Notes under the pieces: model-generated
What the model was told of the DNA's origin: nothing
The model's database searches: none
Seen by the model: the letters and a program-made list of their open reading frames with translations, nothing else
Assembly: GCA_945928585.1 (NCBI GenBank)
Contig: CAMENQ010000079.1
Location: 1-9,175, forward strand
DNA from: an uncultured Roseburia sp.
GTDB lineage: Bacteria > Bacillota > Clostridia > Lachnospirales > Lachnospiraceae
DNA: 9,175 nt
Direction of reading: 5' to 3'
Made by a program: the position numbers and the translations under genes
In this document: positions 1 to 5,852 of the stretch, piece after piece
Numbering within the stretch: position 1 is the stretch's first letter
How the letters are laid out: each line of letters begins with the position of its first letter

Positions 1-87
1 ATATTGATAAAATTACTTACAGTTTCCGATGCGTTAGAATTATTATATATCCATAGGGCACCCGGAGACTATACAAAATTTTTTTAG

Positions 88-109
88 CGCGACAGCCTCT
101 TTTTAACTA
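88..109 (-). repeat. Left arm of an AAAGAGGCTGTCG hairpin/terminator repeat (partial)
   Basis: Read on the minus strand, the sequence directly after the chemoreceptor stop codon is AAAGAGGCTGTCGCGCTAAA. This matches the first arm of the complete hairpin after malQ at 4398-4491, which reads AAAGAGGCTGTCGTACTAAA, with two differences. The similarity fades in the next 30 bases. No matching GAGGCTGTC arm is present between 1 and 87 on the plus strand, so the partner arm is outside the window or lost. The arm overlaps the stop codon of the chemoreceptor gene. By analogy with the complete copy it is probably that gene's transcription terminator. Confidence 0.5.
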
Positions 110-1479
110 AAGATTCTGATTTTCTTTGAAGTGCAGTTTTCAATTTTGTTCTTAATATTTGTAAGCTCATCCATTATACTTTCAGACAGGGCAGAGACTT
201 TATCATATTCTTCATTGGCAGCAGAGTTTCTGCCTGCTTGGATTGCATTAACAACCTTTAAGCCTCCGGAATGCAAATCTGAATGGAGTTTTCCAACGTT
301 CTGCCATTCTTGTGCAATTTCAGGATGCTTTATACGTATGGCATAGTAATAATGACCAAATTCACACTTATCGCCATTAAACTGAAGAGGCTGTTCAGTC
401 ATTGTGTCAACCATAGCCTTAAGCTTTTCAAGCCAGTTTTTGTGAGCGGCTACTGCTTTGTCAAGTATATCAACAAGCTCGCTGTTTTCAATAGCATGCA
501 TACCCTGAGTAAGACCTTCAAACATATAAGTAGTAACATCTGAATAGCTGTCGTCAAGCTGTGCTATCATACTTGCCATTTCTGCCGTCTGGCTTGCGTC
601 CTTATGTACCTTTTGCGTTACCTCGCTTAAATGCTGTGCATCCTGGGATACTGTTTGCATAGCCGTGTCAATCTCGCCGGCAGATACCTTGACCTGAGAC
701 ATAGAATGTGAGGCGTCTTCGATGCTTGTCATAACACCCTTAAGCTGGCTGATATTTCCGTCTATGGTAACTGAAACAGTTCCTATCATATCACTCATAT
801 CAGCTGTGGAAGAAAGAACTCTTGTTACGCTTTCCTTTCCTTCGTTTGCAGCCTTATATATATCTGCCACAAACTTAGTCATGCCATCAAGATTCTCCTT
901 GGTGTTATCGGCAAGCTGTCTTATTTCATCAGCAACAACCGAAAATCCTCTTCCTGCCTCACCGGCTCTTGCAGCTTCAATTGATGCATTGAGGGCAAGA
1001 AGGTTAGTCTGATTGGCAATCTGCTGAACACTTTTTACAATATTATCAATCTCGTTAGTTAGCTTTACAAGCTGTTCTACTTTTTGATTCATAATATTTG
1101 TATCTTCAATAACAGTGTCCTTAAGTTGTGAAACATCCTTTAAAAGCTGTGCACTTTCTTCATTTTGCTTTGCCAGTAAATTAGCATCAGAAACAAGTTG
1201 CTCAAAGGTATTTGAAGTATGCTCGATAATACTTGACACCTGGGTAACGGATGCAGTTGTCTCCTCTACGATAGCAAGATTGGATTCGCTGACATCGGCC
1301 ATATCCTTGGCAGCCTGCATGGAATTGTTTGCTATGAAATTAATTCCGATGTCAAAACCGCTTAGTTTTGTTGTGAGTCCAAGTATCTTTCTTGATGCTT
1401 GTGCTAGTCTTTCTTCGTTTTGGATTAGAAAATCAGTATCAAGCTGCTCGCTGTCAGCTTTTTCTTTCTTTTTAAACAT
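103..1479 (-). CDS. Cytoplasmic methyl-accepting chemotaxis protein with C-terminal CZB zinc-binding domain
   Basis: This 458-aa protein has no signal peptide or membrane segment, so it should be a soluble chemoreceptor. Residues about 50-330 are a long heptad-rich coiled coil. Its conserved signalling tip (about 153-193, containing NQTNLLALNASIEAARAGE) binds CheA and CheW. Residues about 340-440 match the CZB chemoreceptor zinc-binding domain: H346, C372 (in KCEFG) and the pair H399/H403 (HSDLH) are the expected 3His/1Cys ligands. In characterised CZB proteins such as Helicobacter TlpD and E. coli DgcZ this domain senses zinc or oxidants such as HOCl through the zinc-bound cysteine. The start is supported by AGAGAGG 8 nt upstream. 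The gene is transcribed alone from a promoter at 1519-1547. The ligand here is inferred, not shown. Confidence 0.93.
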   Translation of the reverse strand: MFKKKEKADSEQLDTDFLIQNEERLAQASRKILGLTTKLSGFDIGINFIANNSMQAAKDMADVSESNLAIVEETTASVTQVSSIIEHTSNTFEQLVSDANLLAKQNEESAQLLKDVSQLKDTVIEDTNIMNQKVEQLVKLTNEIDNIVKSVQQIANQTNLLALNASIEAARAGEAGRGFSVVADEIRQLADNTKENLDGMTKFVADIYKAANEGKESVTRVLSSTADMSDMIGTVSVTIDGNISQLKGVMTSIEDASHSMSQVKVSAGEIDTAMQTVSQDAQHLSEVTQKVHKDASQTAEMASMIAQLDDSYSDVTTYMFEGLTQGMHAIENSELVDILDKAVAAHKNWLEKLKAMVDTMTEQPLQFNGDKCEFGHYYYAIRIKHPEIAQEWQNVGKLHSDLHSGGLKVVNAIQAGRNSAANEEYDKVSALSESIMDELTNIKNKIENCTSKKIRIFS

Positions 1480-1518
1480 AGTGATGACCTCTCTTTCACG
1501 TTAAAATTCACTAAAAAC

Positions 1519-1547
1519 ATTGTACCACATTCATTAATACATTACAA
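1519..1547 (-). promoter_or_regulatory. Sigma-A type promoter of the chemoreceptor gene
   Basis: On the minus strand, TTGTAA (-35, 1547-1542) is followed by a 17-nt spacer and TACAAT (-10, 1524-1519). A TGn extended -10 dinucleotide lies immediately before the -10. The site is about 40 nt upstream of the chemoreceptor start codon and faces it. No sigma-D (motility) type sequence was noticed. Confidence 0.6.
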
Positions 1548-1578
1548 TAAAACCTTAAGCTTATTTTTGACAGATTGT

Positions 1579-1916
1579 AACAATTCAGCCTTGCCTGTAC
1601 CTGCACTTGGGGACCTGCTTCTATGGTGGCGGATACGGCTTAGTGGTTGTATATTATGTGCGTAAACTTCGGAGGCAGTAAGAAATTTTATTAATATGCT
1701 GCGGCTATCTTCTAAGCGACGACCGTAACTCGGAAGTGTCTGAATACTCAGCCACTTCCTCAGACAGACGGTCTCTGCTAAGAAGATAGCCGCAGCATAT
1801 TAATAAATTTCTAACAGTCTCCTCAATGATTACGCACATAATATACAACCACTAAGCCGTATCCGCCACCATAGAAGCAGGTCCCCAAGTGCAGGTACAG
1901 GCAAAGCTGAATTGTT
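1579..1916. repeat. Very long imperfect palindrome (about 338 bp foldback element)
   Basis: The distal arms 1579-1665 and 1830-1916 are reverse complements over 87 bp with a single mismatch (1590 against 1905). After a diverged stretch of 15-17 nt per side, 1681-1713 and 1781-1812 pair again over 32-33 bp with one bulged base. The tip, 1732-1759, forms GGAAGTG/CACTTCC and CTGA/TCAG around the loop ATAC. Weaker complementarity continues outside the arms (TTTGACAG against CTGTGACAAA). No open reading frame is apparent. It lies between two divergently transcribed genes, so it is not a simple terminator. It could be a foldback/MITE-like element or encode a long double-stranded RNA hairpin. I do not recognise the family. 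Confidence 0.85.
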
Positions 1917-1978
1917 AAATGCTGTGACAAATGAAAATCATAGAAATTAGATAACATCATATATTGTAATAAGTATAT

Positions 1979-2000
1979 TCTCCAAGTAAGATTTTGGAGA
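1979..2000. promoter_or_regulatory. Short dyad upstream of spmA, possible operator
   Basis: TCTCCAA (1979-1985) and TTGGAGA (1994-2000) form a perfect 7-bp inverted repeat separated by 8 nt. It lies 42 nt upstream of the spmA start and about 60 nt right of the long palindrome. The position suits an operator or a 5'-leader hairpin. No convincing -35/-10 pair could be fixed around it, so its role is open. Confidence 0.3.
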
Positions 2001-2042
2001 TGAATTTTGATATAGTACTATATATGTATGAGAGAGGTAAAA

Positions 2043-2669
2043 ATGTTAAATATAATCTGGGGTGTCATGATAGTGGCGGGGATAGCTTTTGGGGCTGTTT
2101 CCGGGAATATGGAGGCAGTGGGAAATGGGATTATGGATAGCGCTAAGGAAGCAGTGTCTCTTGCCATAGCCATGATGGGAGTGGTGGCGCTTTGGTCGGG
2201 GCTTATGGAGATAGCTAAGGAGTCGGGAATTGTGGCGGGGGCTACAAGACTTTTACGACCGGTTATAAGATTTCTTTTTCCGAAGATACCGGAGAGTGAT
2301 GAGTCTTTGGAGCATATTACGGTAAATGTTATATCAAATATATTCGGACTGGGGGCAGCAGCTACGCCTGCCGGACTAAAGGCGATGAAGGCGCTTGAGA
2401 GATTGGAGGAAAAGCGGGCAAATGACGGGGCATATGATAGAAAAGGCAGAAATACATATAAAAAACAACATACTGCCAGCAATGAAATGTGTACGTTTCT
2501 TGTTTTAAATATATCATCACTGCAACTTATACCTGTTAATATGATAGCCTACAGAAGCCAGTATGGAAGTGTAAATCCTATGGCAGTGGTGGGGCCGGCT
2601 ATTATGGCCACCCTTATTTCCACGCTGGCTGCCGTTATATTTTCAAAGATAATGTGCAGGAAAAAATAA
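2043..2669 (+). CDS. spmA: Spore maturation protein A (SpmA-like, nucleoside recognition/Gate domain membrane protein)
   Basis: This 208-aa integral membrane protein has several hydrophobic segments (about 5-20, 38-55, 90-105 and near the C-terminus). SpmA-family signatures are NIFGLGAAATPAGLKAMKALE and NISSLQLIPVNMIAYRS. In Bacillus, SpmA acts with SpmB in dehydration of the spore core; the molecular activity is not established and the Gate domain hints at small-molecule transport. I chose ATG 2043 because GAGAGG lies 5-6 nt upstream; the in-frame ATG at 2028 precedes that site and lacks its own. Unusually, spmB is not next to it: 220 nt without a gene follow, then malQ. No clear terminator is visible after it. 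Confidence 0.88.
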   Translation: MLNIIWGVMIVAGIAFGAVSGNMEAVGNGIMDSAKEAVSLAIAMMGVVALWSGLMEIAKESGIVAGATRLLRPVIRFLFPKIPESDESLEHITVNVISNIFGLGAAATPAGLKAMKALERLEEKRANDGAYDRKGRNTYKKQHTASNEMCTFLVLNISSLQLIPVNMIAYRSQYGSVNPMAVVGPAIMATLISTLAAVIFSKIMCRKK

Positions 2670-2777
2670 TATGTTGTATTTAATTTTATATATGATTTCT
2701 GATACGTGTGATGAACATAAATAAATGGAAACTGTTTATTAATTTTAACTGAGTCATAAATGAGTAATATAAATCAG

Positions 2778-2805
2778 CTATAATAAATGAGATATAATAA
2801 ATGTG
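2778..2805. repeat. Two 14-bp tandem repeats, TATAATAAATG core
   Basis: CTATAATAAATGAG is followed directly by ATATAATAAATGTG, with 12 of 14 positions identical. They lie in the AT-rich spmA-malQ gap (2670-2889), which otherwise holds the malQ promoter. They may be a slippage product or a duplicated protein-binding site. Confidence 0.4.
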
Positions 2806-2823
2806 CTATAGAAGAAAAACAGG

Positions 2824-2852
2824 TAGAAAAATTTAACAAAGTCTAGTATAAT
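2824..2852 (+). promoter_or_regulatory. Sigma-A type promoter of malQ
   Basis: TATAAT (2847-2852) is a consensus -10. Seventeen nucleotides upstream is TAGAAA (2824-2829), which matches 4 of 6 positions of the -35 consensus. It lies 37 nt upstream of the malQ ATG. I found no catabolite-repression (cre) or maltose-operator sequence with confidence. Confidence 0.5.
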
Positions 2853-2889
2853 GATTTTATATTAAGAAAAAGTGAAACGAGGGTATAAT

Positions 2890-4374
2890 ATGACAAACAA
2901 TTTAGAGAGAGGTGCAGGAGTACTTTTACATATCTCAAGTCTCCCGTCACCATACGGAATAGGTACTATGGGTAAGGCTGCTTATGAATTTGTGGATAAT
3001 CTTAAAGCAGCAGGACAAAAATACTGGCAGGTGCTTCCTGTAGGACAGACCGGTTTTGGAGACAGTCCATACCAGTCATTTTCGGCATTTGCAGGAAATC
3101 CATACTTTGTGGACATTGAAAATCTTATAAGCGACGGCCTTATAGAACAGAAAGATGCAGACGGCATACTTTGGGGAAGATATGCAGAGTATGTGGAATA
3201 TGACAAGGTATATGACGGCAGACAGAAGCTTTTAGGAAAGGCATATGATAACTGGAAAACCAAAAAAGAGCCTGAGTATGAGGAGTTTGTAAGAAAGAAC
3301 TCATACTGGCTTGACGATTATGCCATGTATATGTCGTGCAGAGAGTATTTTGACCATCAGTCGTGGCTTCACTGGGATGAGGATATAAAAAATAAAAAGC
3401 CTGAGGCTGTGGAAAAGTATAATGATTTATTAAGTGATAAAATAGGCTACTGGAAATTTATTCAATACAGATTTTATTCAGAGTGGGATAAATTAAAGAA
3501 ATATGCAAACAGTAACGGTATAAAGATAATAGGAGACATTCCTATTTATGTATCCCTTGACAGCAGTGATGTCTGGTCAAATCCTGAATTATTCCAGCTT
3601 GATGAGAATTTACAGCCAAAGGCTGTGGCAGGCTGCCCTCCTGATGCCTTTGCGGCAGAGGGACAGCGCTGGGGAAATCCGCTATACGCATGGGATGTAA
3701 TGGAAAAGGATGATTTTGCATGGTGGAAAAAGAGGATTCAGGCATCGGCAGCATTATATGATGTTATACGTATTGACCATTTTATCGGTATAGTCAGATA
3801 TTTCTCTATTCCTGTAGAGCTTGCCACAAAGGACGGTCACTATGAGAAAGGTCCGGGAGAAAAGCTTACGAAGGCTATAGACAGTGTACTTGGCGATGCA
3901 AAGATAATTGCTGAAGATTTAGGAGTAAAGTACGAGCCTGTTCAGGAACTTCTTGAAAAAACAGGCTATCCGGGTATGAAGGTTATGTTATTCGGCTTTG
4001 ACGGAAATCCAAACAACGAGCATCTGCCGCATCAGGCTGTGAAAAACAGTATTATGTACATAGGAACACATGACAATGAAACGCTTAAGGGCTTTATAGA
4101 CAATCAGCCGGAAAACGTGGTAGAAAGAATAAAGGAATATGTCAGTGCATCTGATGATAAGAGCATTTGCAGACAGATGATAAAATCAGCATATTTGTCA
4201 GTATCAAATATATGTATTATACAGATGCAGGACATTCTTGAAAAAAACAATTTTGCAAGAATGAATTTCCCATCCACCATAGGAGAAAACTGGAAGTGGA
4301 GGCTGCAACCGGGAGAGTTTACGGCTAAGAAGATTATGATGCTTAAAAAGCTGGCGGATATAAGTGGTAGATAA
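2890..4374 (+). CDS. malQ: 4-alpha-glucanotransferase (amylomaltase, GH77)
   Basis: This 494-aa cytoplasmic enzyme transfers alpha-1,4-glucan segments between maltooligosaccharides, releasing glucose and building longer chains for phosphorylase. The GH77 motifs are in place: N-terminal GAGVLLHISSLPSPYGIGTMG, GDIPIYVSLDSSDVW, nucleophile D296 in RIDHF, acid/base E342 in AEDLG, and D395 in GTHDNET. These positions nearly coincide with the catalytic residues of Thermus amylomaltase (293, 340, 395). The C-terminal MNFPSTIGENWKWRL is also typical, and the length of about 500 aa is normal. The start at ATG 2890 is preferred because CGAGGG lies 6 nt upstream; an upstream in-frame GTG at 2872 has no good ribosome site. 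The gene appears monocistronic, with its own promoter and a terminal hairpin. Confidence 0.96.
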   Translation: MTNNLERGAGVLLHISSLPSPYGIGTMGKAAYEFVDNLKAAGQKYWQVLPVGQTGFGDSPYQSFSAFAGNPYFVDIENLISDGLIEQKDADGILWGRYAEYVEYDKVYDGRQKLLGKAYDNWKTKKEPEYEEFVRKNSYWLDDYAMYMSCREYFDHQSWLHWDEDIKNKKPEAVEKYNDLLSDKIGYWKFIQYRFYSEWDKLKKYANSNGIKIIGDIPIYVSLDSSDVWSNPELFQLDENLQPKAVAGCPPDAFAAEGQRWGNPLYAWDVMEKDDFAWWKKRIQASAALYDVIRIDHFIGIVRYFSIPVELATKDGHYEKGPGEKLTKAIDSVLGDAKIIAEDLGVKYEPVQELLEKTGYPGMKVMLFGFDGNPNNEHLPHQAVKNSIMYIGTHDNETLKGFIDNQPENVVERIKEYVSASDDKSICRQMIKSAYLSVSNICIIQMQDILEKNNFARMNFPSTIGENWKWRLQPGEFTAKKIMMLKKLADISGR

Positions 4375-4397
4375 TTAAGTGGTATAGGTAAAAAAAT

Positions 4398-4491
4398 AAA
4401 GAGGCTGTCGTACTAAAAAATCTTACAGTATCAGGGACCCCTGTGTGAACTCTGATACTGTATAAGGTTTTCTTGGTGTGACAGCCTCTTT
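4398..4491 (+). terminator. malQ terminator within an AAAGAGGCTGTC long-hairpin repeat
   Basis: AAAGAGGCTGTC (4398-4409) pairs perfectly with GACAGCCTCTTT (4480-4491). An inner stem, ACAGTATCAG/CTGATACTGT (4425-4434 and 4452-4461), caps it, and the intervening arm sequences also pair imperfectly. The whole 94-bp unit is an inverted repeat ending in TTTT. It begins 23 nt after the malQ stop. A related first arm follows the chemoreceptor gene at 88-109, so this looks like a dispersed repeat used as a terminator. Confidence 0.7.
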
Positions 4492-4569
4492 TCTAAAAGT
4501 TTTGTTTTCGCCCCCAGGCGTTCAAACATTACTTATCTGTTTTCGAATCTGTATAATTTTACAACAATA

Positions 4570-4614
4570 AAAAGCACTTTCCCCCAGCTCTTTCGTCTGA
4601 AAAAAAGTACTTTT
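4570..4614 (-). terminator. Terminator of the tRNA-Lys transcription unit
   Basis: AAAAGCACTTT (4570-4580) and AAAGTACTTTT (4604-4614) form an 11-bp stem. The one non-Watson-Crick position is a C-A clash in plus-strand RNA but a G-U wobble in minus-strand RNA, which points to minus-strand function. The minus-strand RNA ends in a U-run. It lies directly downstream of the tRNA 3' fragment, so it was the terminator of the original tRNA gene. It may now terminate the leftward prophage operon. Confidence 0.6.
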
Positions 4615-4617
4615 GAG

Positions 4618-4660
4618 TGCGCGATCAGGGGTTCGAACCCTGGACACCCTGATTAAGAGT
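4618..4660 (-). other. Prophage attachment site: 3' fragment of tRNA-Lys(CTT)
   Basis: The minus strand reads as tRNA nucleotides 31-73: anticodon loop CTCTTAA (anticodon CTT, lysine), 3' anticodon stem TCAGG, variable loop GTGTC, T arm CAGGG-TTCGAAC-CCCTG, acceptor strand ATCGCGC and discriminator A. The CCA end is not encoded. The 5' half of the tRNA is absent; identity to the expected stem stops at 4660, where element DNA begins. A terminator follows on the chromosomal side. This is the typical remnant left when a tyrosine integrase recombines inside a tRNA gene, with the intact tRNA rebuilt at the other junction. The duplicate core should be found beyond the right edge. Confidence 0.85.
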
Positions 4661-5234
4661 TTGTTTCTGTAGTATCAGGTTTGTCATTAACATTTTCTTC
4701 TTTAATGTATCCTAAAGTTTTAAGTATATCGTTAAATTGTGTAATGTAGTAACCTTCTGACATTTTAACCCTGAATAGTGTTACTCCGATTGTTTCAAAT
4801 AACTTATTTTTGAAATTATCAGCTTTTATCTGGTCAGTATTATCTCTATGGCTGTTATCGTCAAGTTCTAAGCCTGCTAATATATGTAATTTGTTATCGC
4901 ATAATATAAAGTCTATATGTCGTGATTTGATATATCCTCTATATTTAAGCTTGTTTTCTGTACCTTTTTTTATATCTACAATATCCTCAAGTCTTACTTT
5001 TGGACATATAAGTATATTGTATTTATCGCATAATGGTTTTATTGTCATGTAAAAAGAATATTCCGCTTTTGTCAGGATGTTTTTCTTTTCGTAAGGATAT
5101 AATTCAGGTTCTTTTTTTGAATTATCAATATTTTCATTTTTGACTTTTTTATTTGCAGTCTTATTTCCTGTCATAAAGCTTAGAGCTGCAACAGCTACAG
5201 CAATAATAATTAGTATAATTGTTGTATCATTCAT
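4653..5234 (-). CDS. Membrane-anchored DUF2726 (PD-(D/E)XK nuclease-fold-like) prophage cargo protein
   Basis: This 193-aa protein has a single N-terminal membrane segment (about residues 5-21, no early basic residues). A lysine-rich stretch (25-32) follows, which predicts that the C-terminal domain is cytoplasmic. Residues about 52-160 fit DUF2726: LTKAEYSFY, then HIDFIL (D108), then AGLELDDNSHR (E123, D125) and KADNFKNKLFETIGVTLFRVK. The D...ExD arrangement resembles PD-(D/E)XK nucleases, but activity is not shown. It starts 15 nt after the repressor stop, with AAGGAGA upstream, so the two genes probably form one lysogeny operon. Its stop codon and last serine codon lie inside the tRNA-derived attachment core. 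A role in host defence or superinfection exclusion is inference from position and fold. Confidence 0.8.
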   Translation of the reverse strand: MNDTTIILIIIAVAVAALSFMTGNKTANKKVKNENIDNSKKEPELYPYEKKNILTKAEYSFYMTIKPLCDKYNILICPKVRLEDIVDIKKGTENKLKYRGYIKSRHIDFILCDNKLHILAGLELDDNSHRDNTDQIKADNFKNKLFETIGVTLFRVKMSEGYYITQFNDILKTLGYIKEENVNDKPDTTETNS

Positions 5235-5249
5235 TTGGTCTGTGTCTCC

Positions 5250-5579
5250 TTATCCAATCTTTGAAGTTAATGATAAATTGTTATTATCTTTTTTTCGGTA
5301 CTTGTCAAAAATTATGTCTACAATTTTCTTTTCATCTGGTTGAAGCTTTTTATATATTTGTTCAAGTTCACTTTCATTTTCGTTTTCAACACCTAGTAAT
5401 TGATAAATTGAAATGTCTAAAAACTTACATATGTCGATTAAATATTCTGCTGGAGGAGTTGTTCCTCTTTTTTTCCATGCAGTTATTTGGCCTGTTGATA
5501 AACCAAGAAATTCTGCAAATGCACTTTGTTTCAAGTTTTTTTCTTCTAAAATAGAGAAAATCCTTTCATTTATTCCCAT
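5250..5579 (-). CDS. XRE/Cro-CI family phage repressor
   Basis: This 109-aa protein carries an N-terminal helix-turn-helix at about residues 17-38 (QSAFAEFLGLSTGQITAWKKRG), the classic XRE arrangement. A short charged C-terminal helical region (about 70-95) probably serves dimerisation. There is no peptidase (LexA/CI autocleavage) domain, so induction would not be by self-cleavage. ATG 5579 is chosen because AAGGAG lies about 5 nt upstream; the longer frame to 5627 would run through the operator region. It is transcribed leftward, divergent from the phage genes, next to two inverted-repeat operators. This fits autoregulation and repression of the rightward promoter. Confidence 0.9.
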   Translation of the reverse strand: MGINERIFSILEEKNLKQSAFAEFLGLSTGQITAWKKRGTTPPAEYLIDICKFLDISIYQLLGVENENESELEQIYKKLQPDEKKIVDIIFDKYRKKDNNNLSLTSKIG

Positions 5580-5595
5580 AAAACTCCTTTCTGCA

Positions 5596-5613
5596 AACTT
5601 ACATTTGTATAAA
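5596..5613. promoter_or_regulatory. Repressor operator O1 (half-degenerate)
   Basis: The left half AACTTACA (5596-5603) and the central TT and TGTA match the consensus palindrome AACTTACANNTGTAAGTT; the outer right half (TAAA) is degenerate. It lies 17 nt upstream of the repressor start codon. Its centre is 31 bp, about three helical turns, from the centre of O2, suggesting cooperative binding on one DNA face. It overlaps a plausible leftward -10 (TATACA, complement of 5606-5611) whose -35 (TTGTAA) lies in O2. Confidence 0.6.
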
Positions 5614-5620
5614 AAATATG

Positions 5621-5649
5621 TTGACAAACTTACAAATGTAAGTTATACT
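5621..5649 (+). promoter_or_regulatory. Rightward early promoter of the prophage with operator O2 in its spacer
   Basis: TTGACA (5621-5626) is a perfect -35, followed by a 17-nt spacer and TATACT (5644-5649, 5 of 6). The spacer plus one base is the 18-bp palindrome AACTTACAAATGTAAGTT (5627-5644), complete except for its central two bases. Repressor bound there would block RNA polymerase directly. This is the lytic/productive promoter for the genes from 5853 onward. Confidence 0.8.
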
Positions 5650-5738
5650 GATTTCGTGATAAGTATTAAGTAACTATTAAATTAAGTTAACTTTTAGTAT
5701 AACACATAATTGTTGGATTTACTAGGGTTACAAAATCT

Positions 5739-5785
5739 TTTTTGAATTTTATTCAAAAACCTTCTCCCAGGGGTCAAAAGACCCC
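5739..5785 (+). promoter_or_regulatory. Two hairpins in the early leader
   Basis: TTTTTGAAT (5739-5747) pairs with ATTCAAAAA (5751-5759) around a TTT loop. GGGGTC (5770-5775) pairs with GACCCC (5780-5785) around AAAA. Both lie in the 200-nt untranslated leader between the early promoter and the first gene. The second is GC-rich but lacks a U-run, so a terminator is unlikely. Translational control, an origin or a packaging hairpin are possible; none can be decided from this sequence. Confidence 0.4.
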
Positions 5786-5805
5786 CTCCCATGTGGAGCA
5801 AATCC

Positions 5806-5845
5806 GGTTGGTGCCGCTTCCGGTCATAGTAACAGGCAGAAAGGA
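5806..5845 (+). repeat. Early-gene leader repeat, copy 1
   Basis: GGTTGGTGCCGCTTCC (5806-5821) matches 14 of 16 positions with 6484-6499. The 3' end ACAGGCAGAAAGGA (5832-5845) matches 13 of 14 with copies 2 and 3 and contains the ribosome binding site of the 5853 gene. The part between is diverged. Confidence 0.6.
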
Positions 5846-5852
5846 AATAAAT

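Noticed and set aside
722..1504. Plus-strand open frames opposite the chemoreceptor (722-1012, 1115-1504)
   Set aside because: They are shadows of a strongly conserved coding strand; no ribosome sites or recognisable proteins.
1579..1916. CRISPR array or ordinary terminator explanation for the palindrome
   Set aside because: There are no regularly spaced direct repeats, and both neighbours are transcribed away from it.
2028..2042. Upstream ATG for the spmA-like gene
   Set aside because: The GAGAGG ribosome site lies inside this extension and serves ATG 2043; nothing suitable precedes 2028.
2018..2482. Minus-strand frame opposite spmA
   Set aside because: Its hydrophobic, serine/alanine-rich composition is the antisense of a membrane protein; spmA has the family motifs and ribosome site.
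2872..2889. GTG start for malQ giving a 500-aa protein
   Set aside because: The extension MKRGYN contains the ribosome site (CGAGGG) for ATG 2890, and the family N-terminus fits the shorter form.
4618..4660. Complete tRNA gene
   Set aside because: Only nucleotides 31-73 can be matched; the bases right of 4660 give no 5' anticodon stem, D arm or 5' acceptor strand.
5580..5627. N-terminal extension of the repressor
   Set aside because: It covers operator O1 and the ribosome site AAGGAG in front of ATG 5579, and XRE repressors normally start close to the first helix.
5140..5673. Plus-strand frames opposite the DUF2726 and repressor genes
   Set aside because: They cross the operator region or mirror the real genes, and lack ribosome sites.
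5742..5852. Longer 136-aa version of the first early gene
   Set aside because: The extra part overlaps the leader hairpins and leader repeat copy 1, with no ribosome site at 5742.
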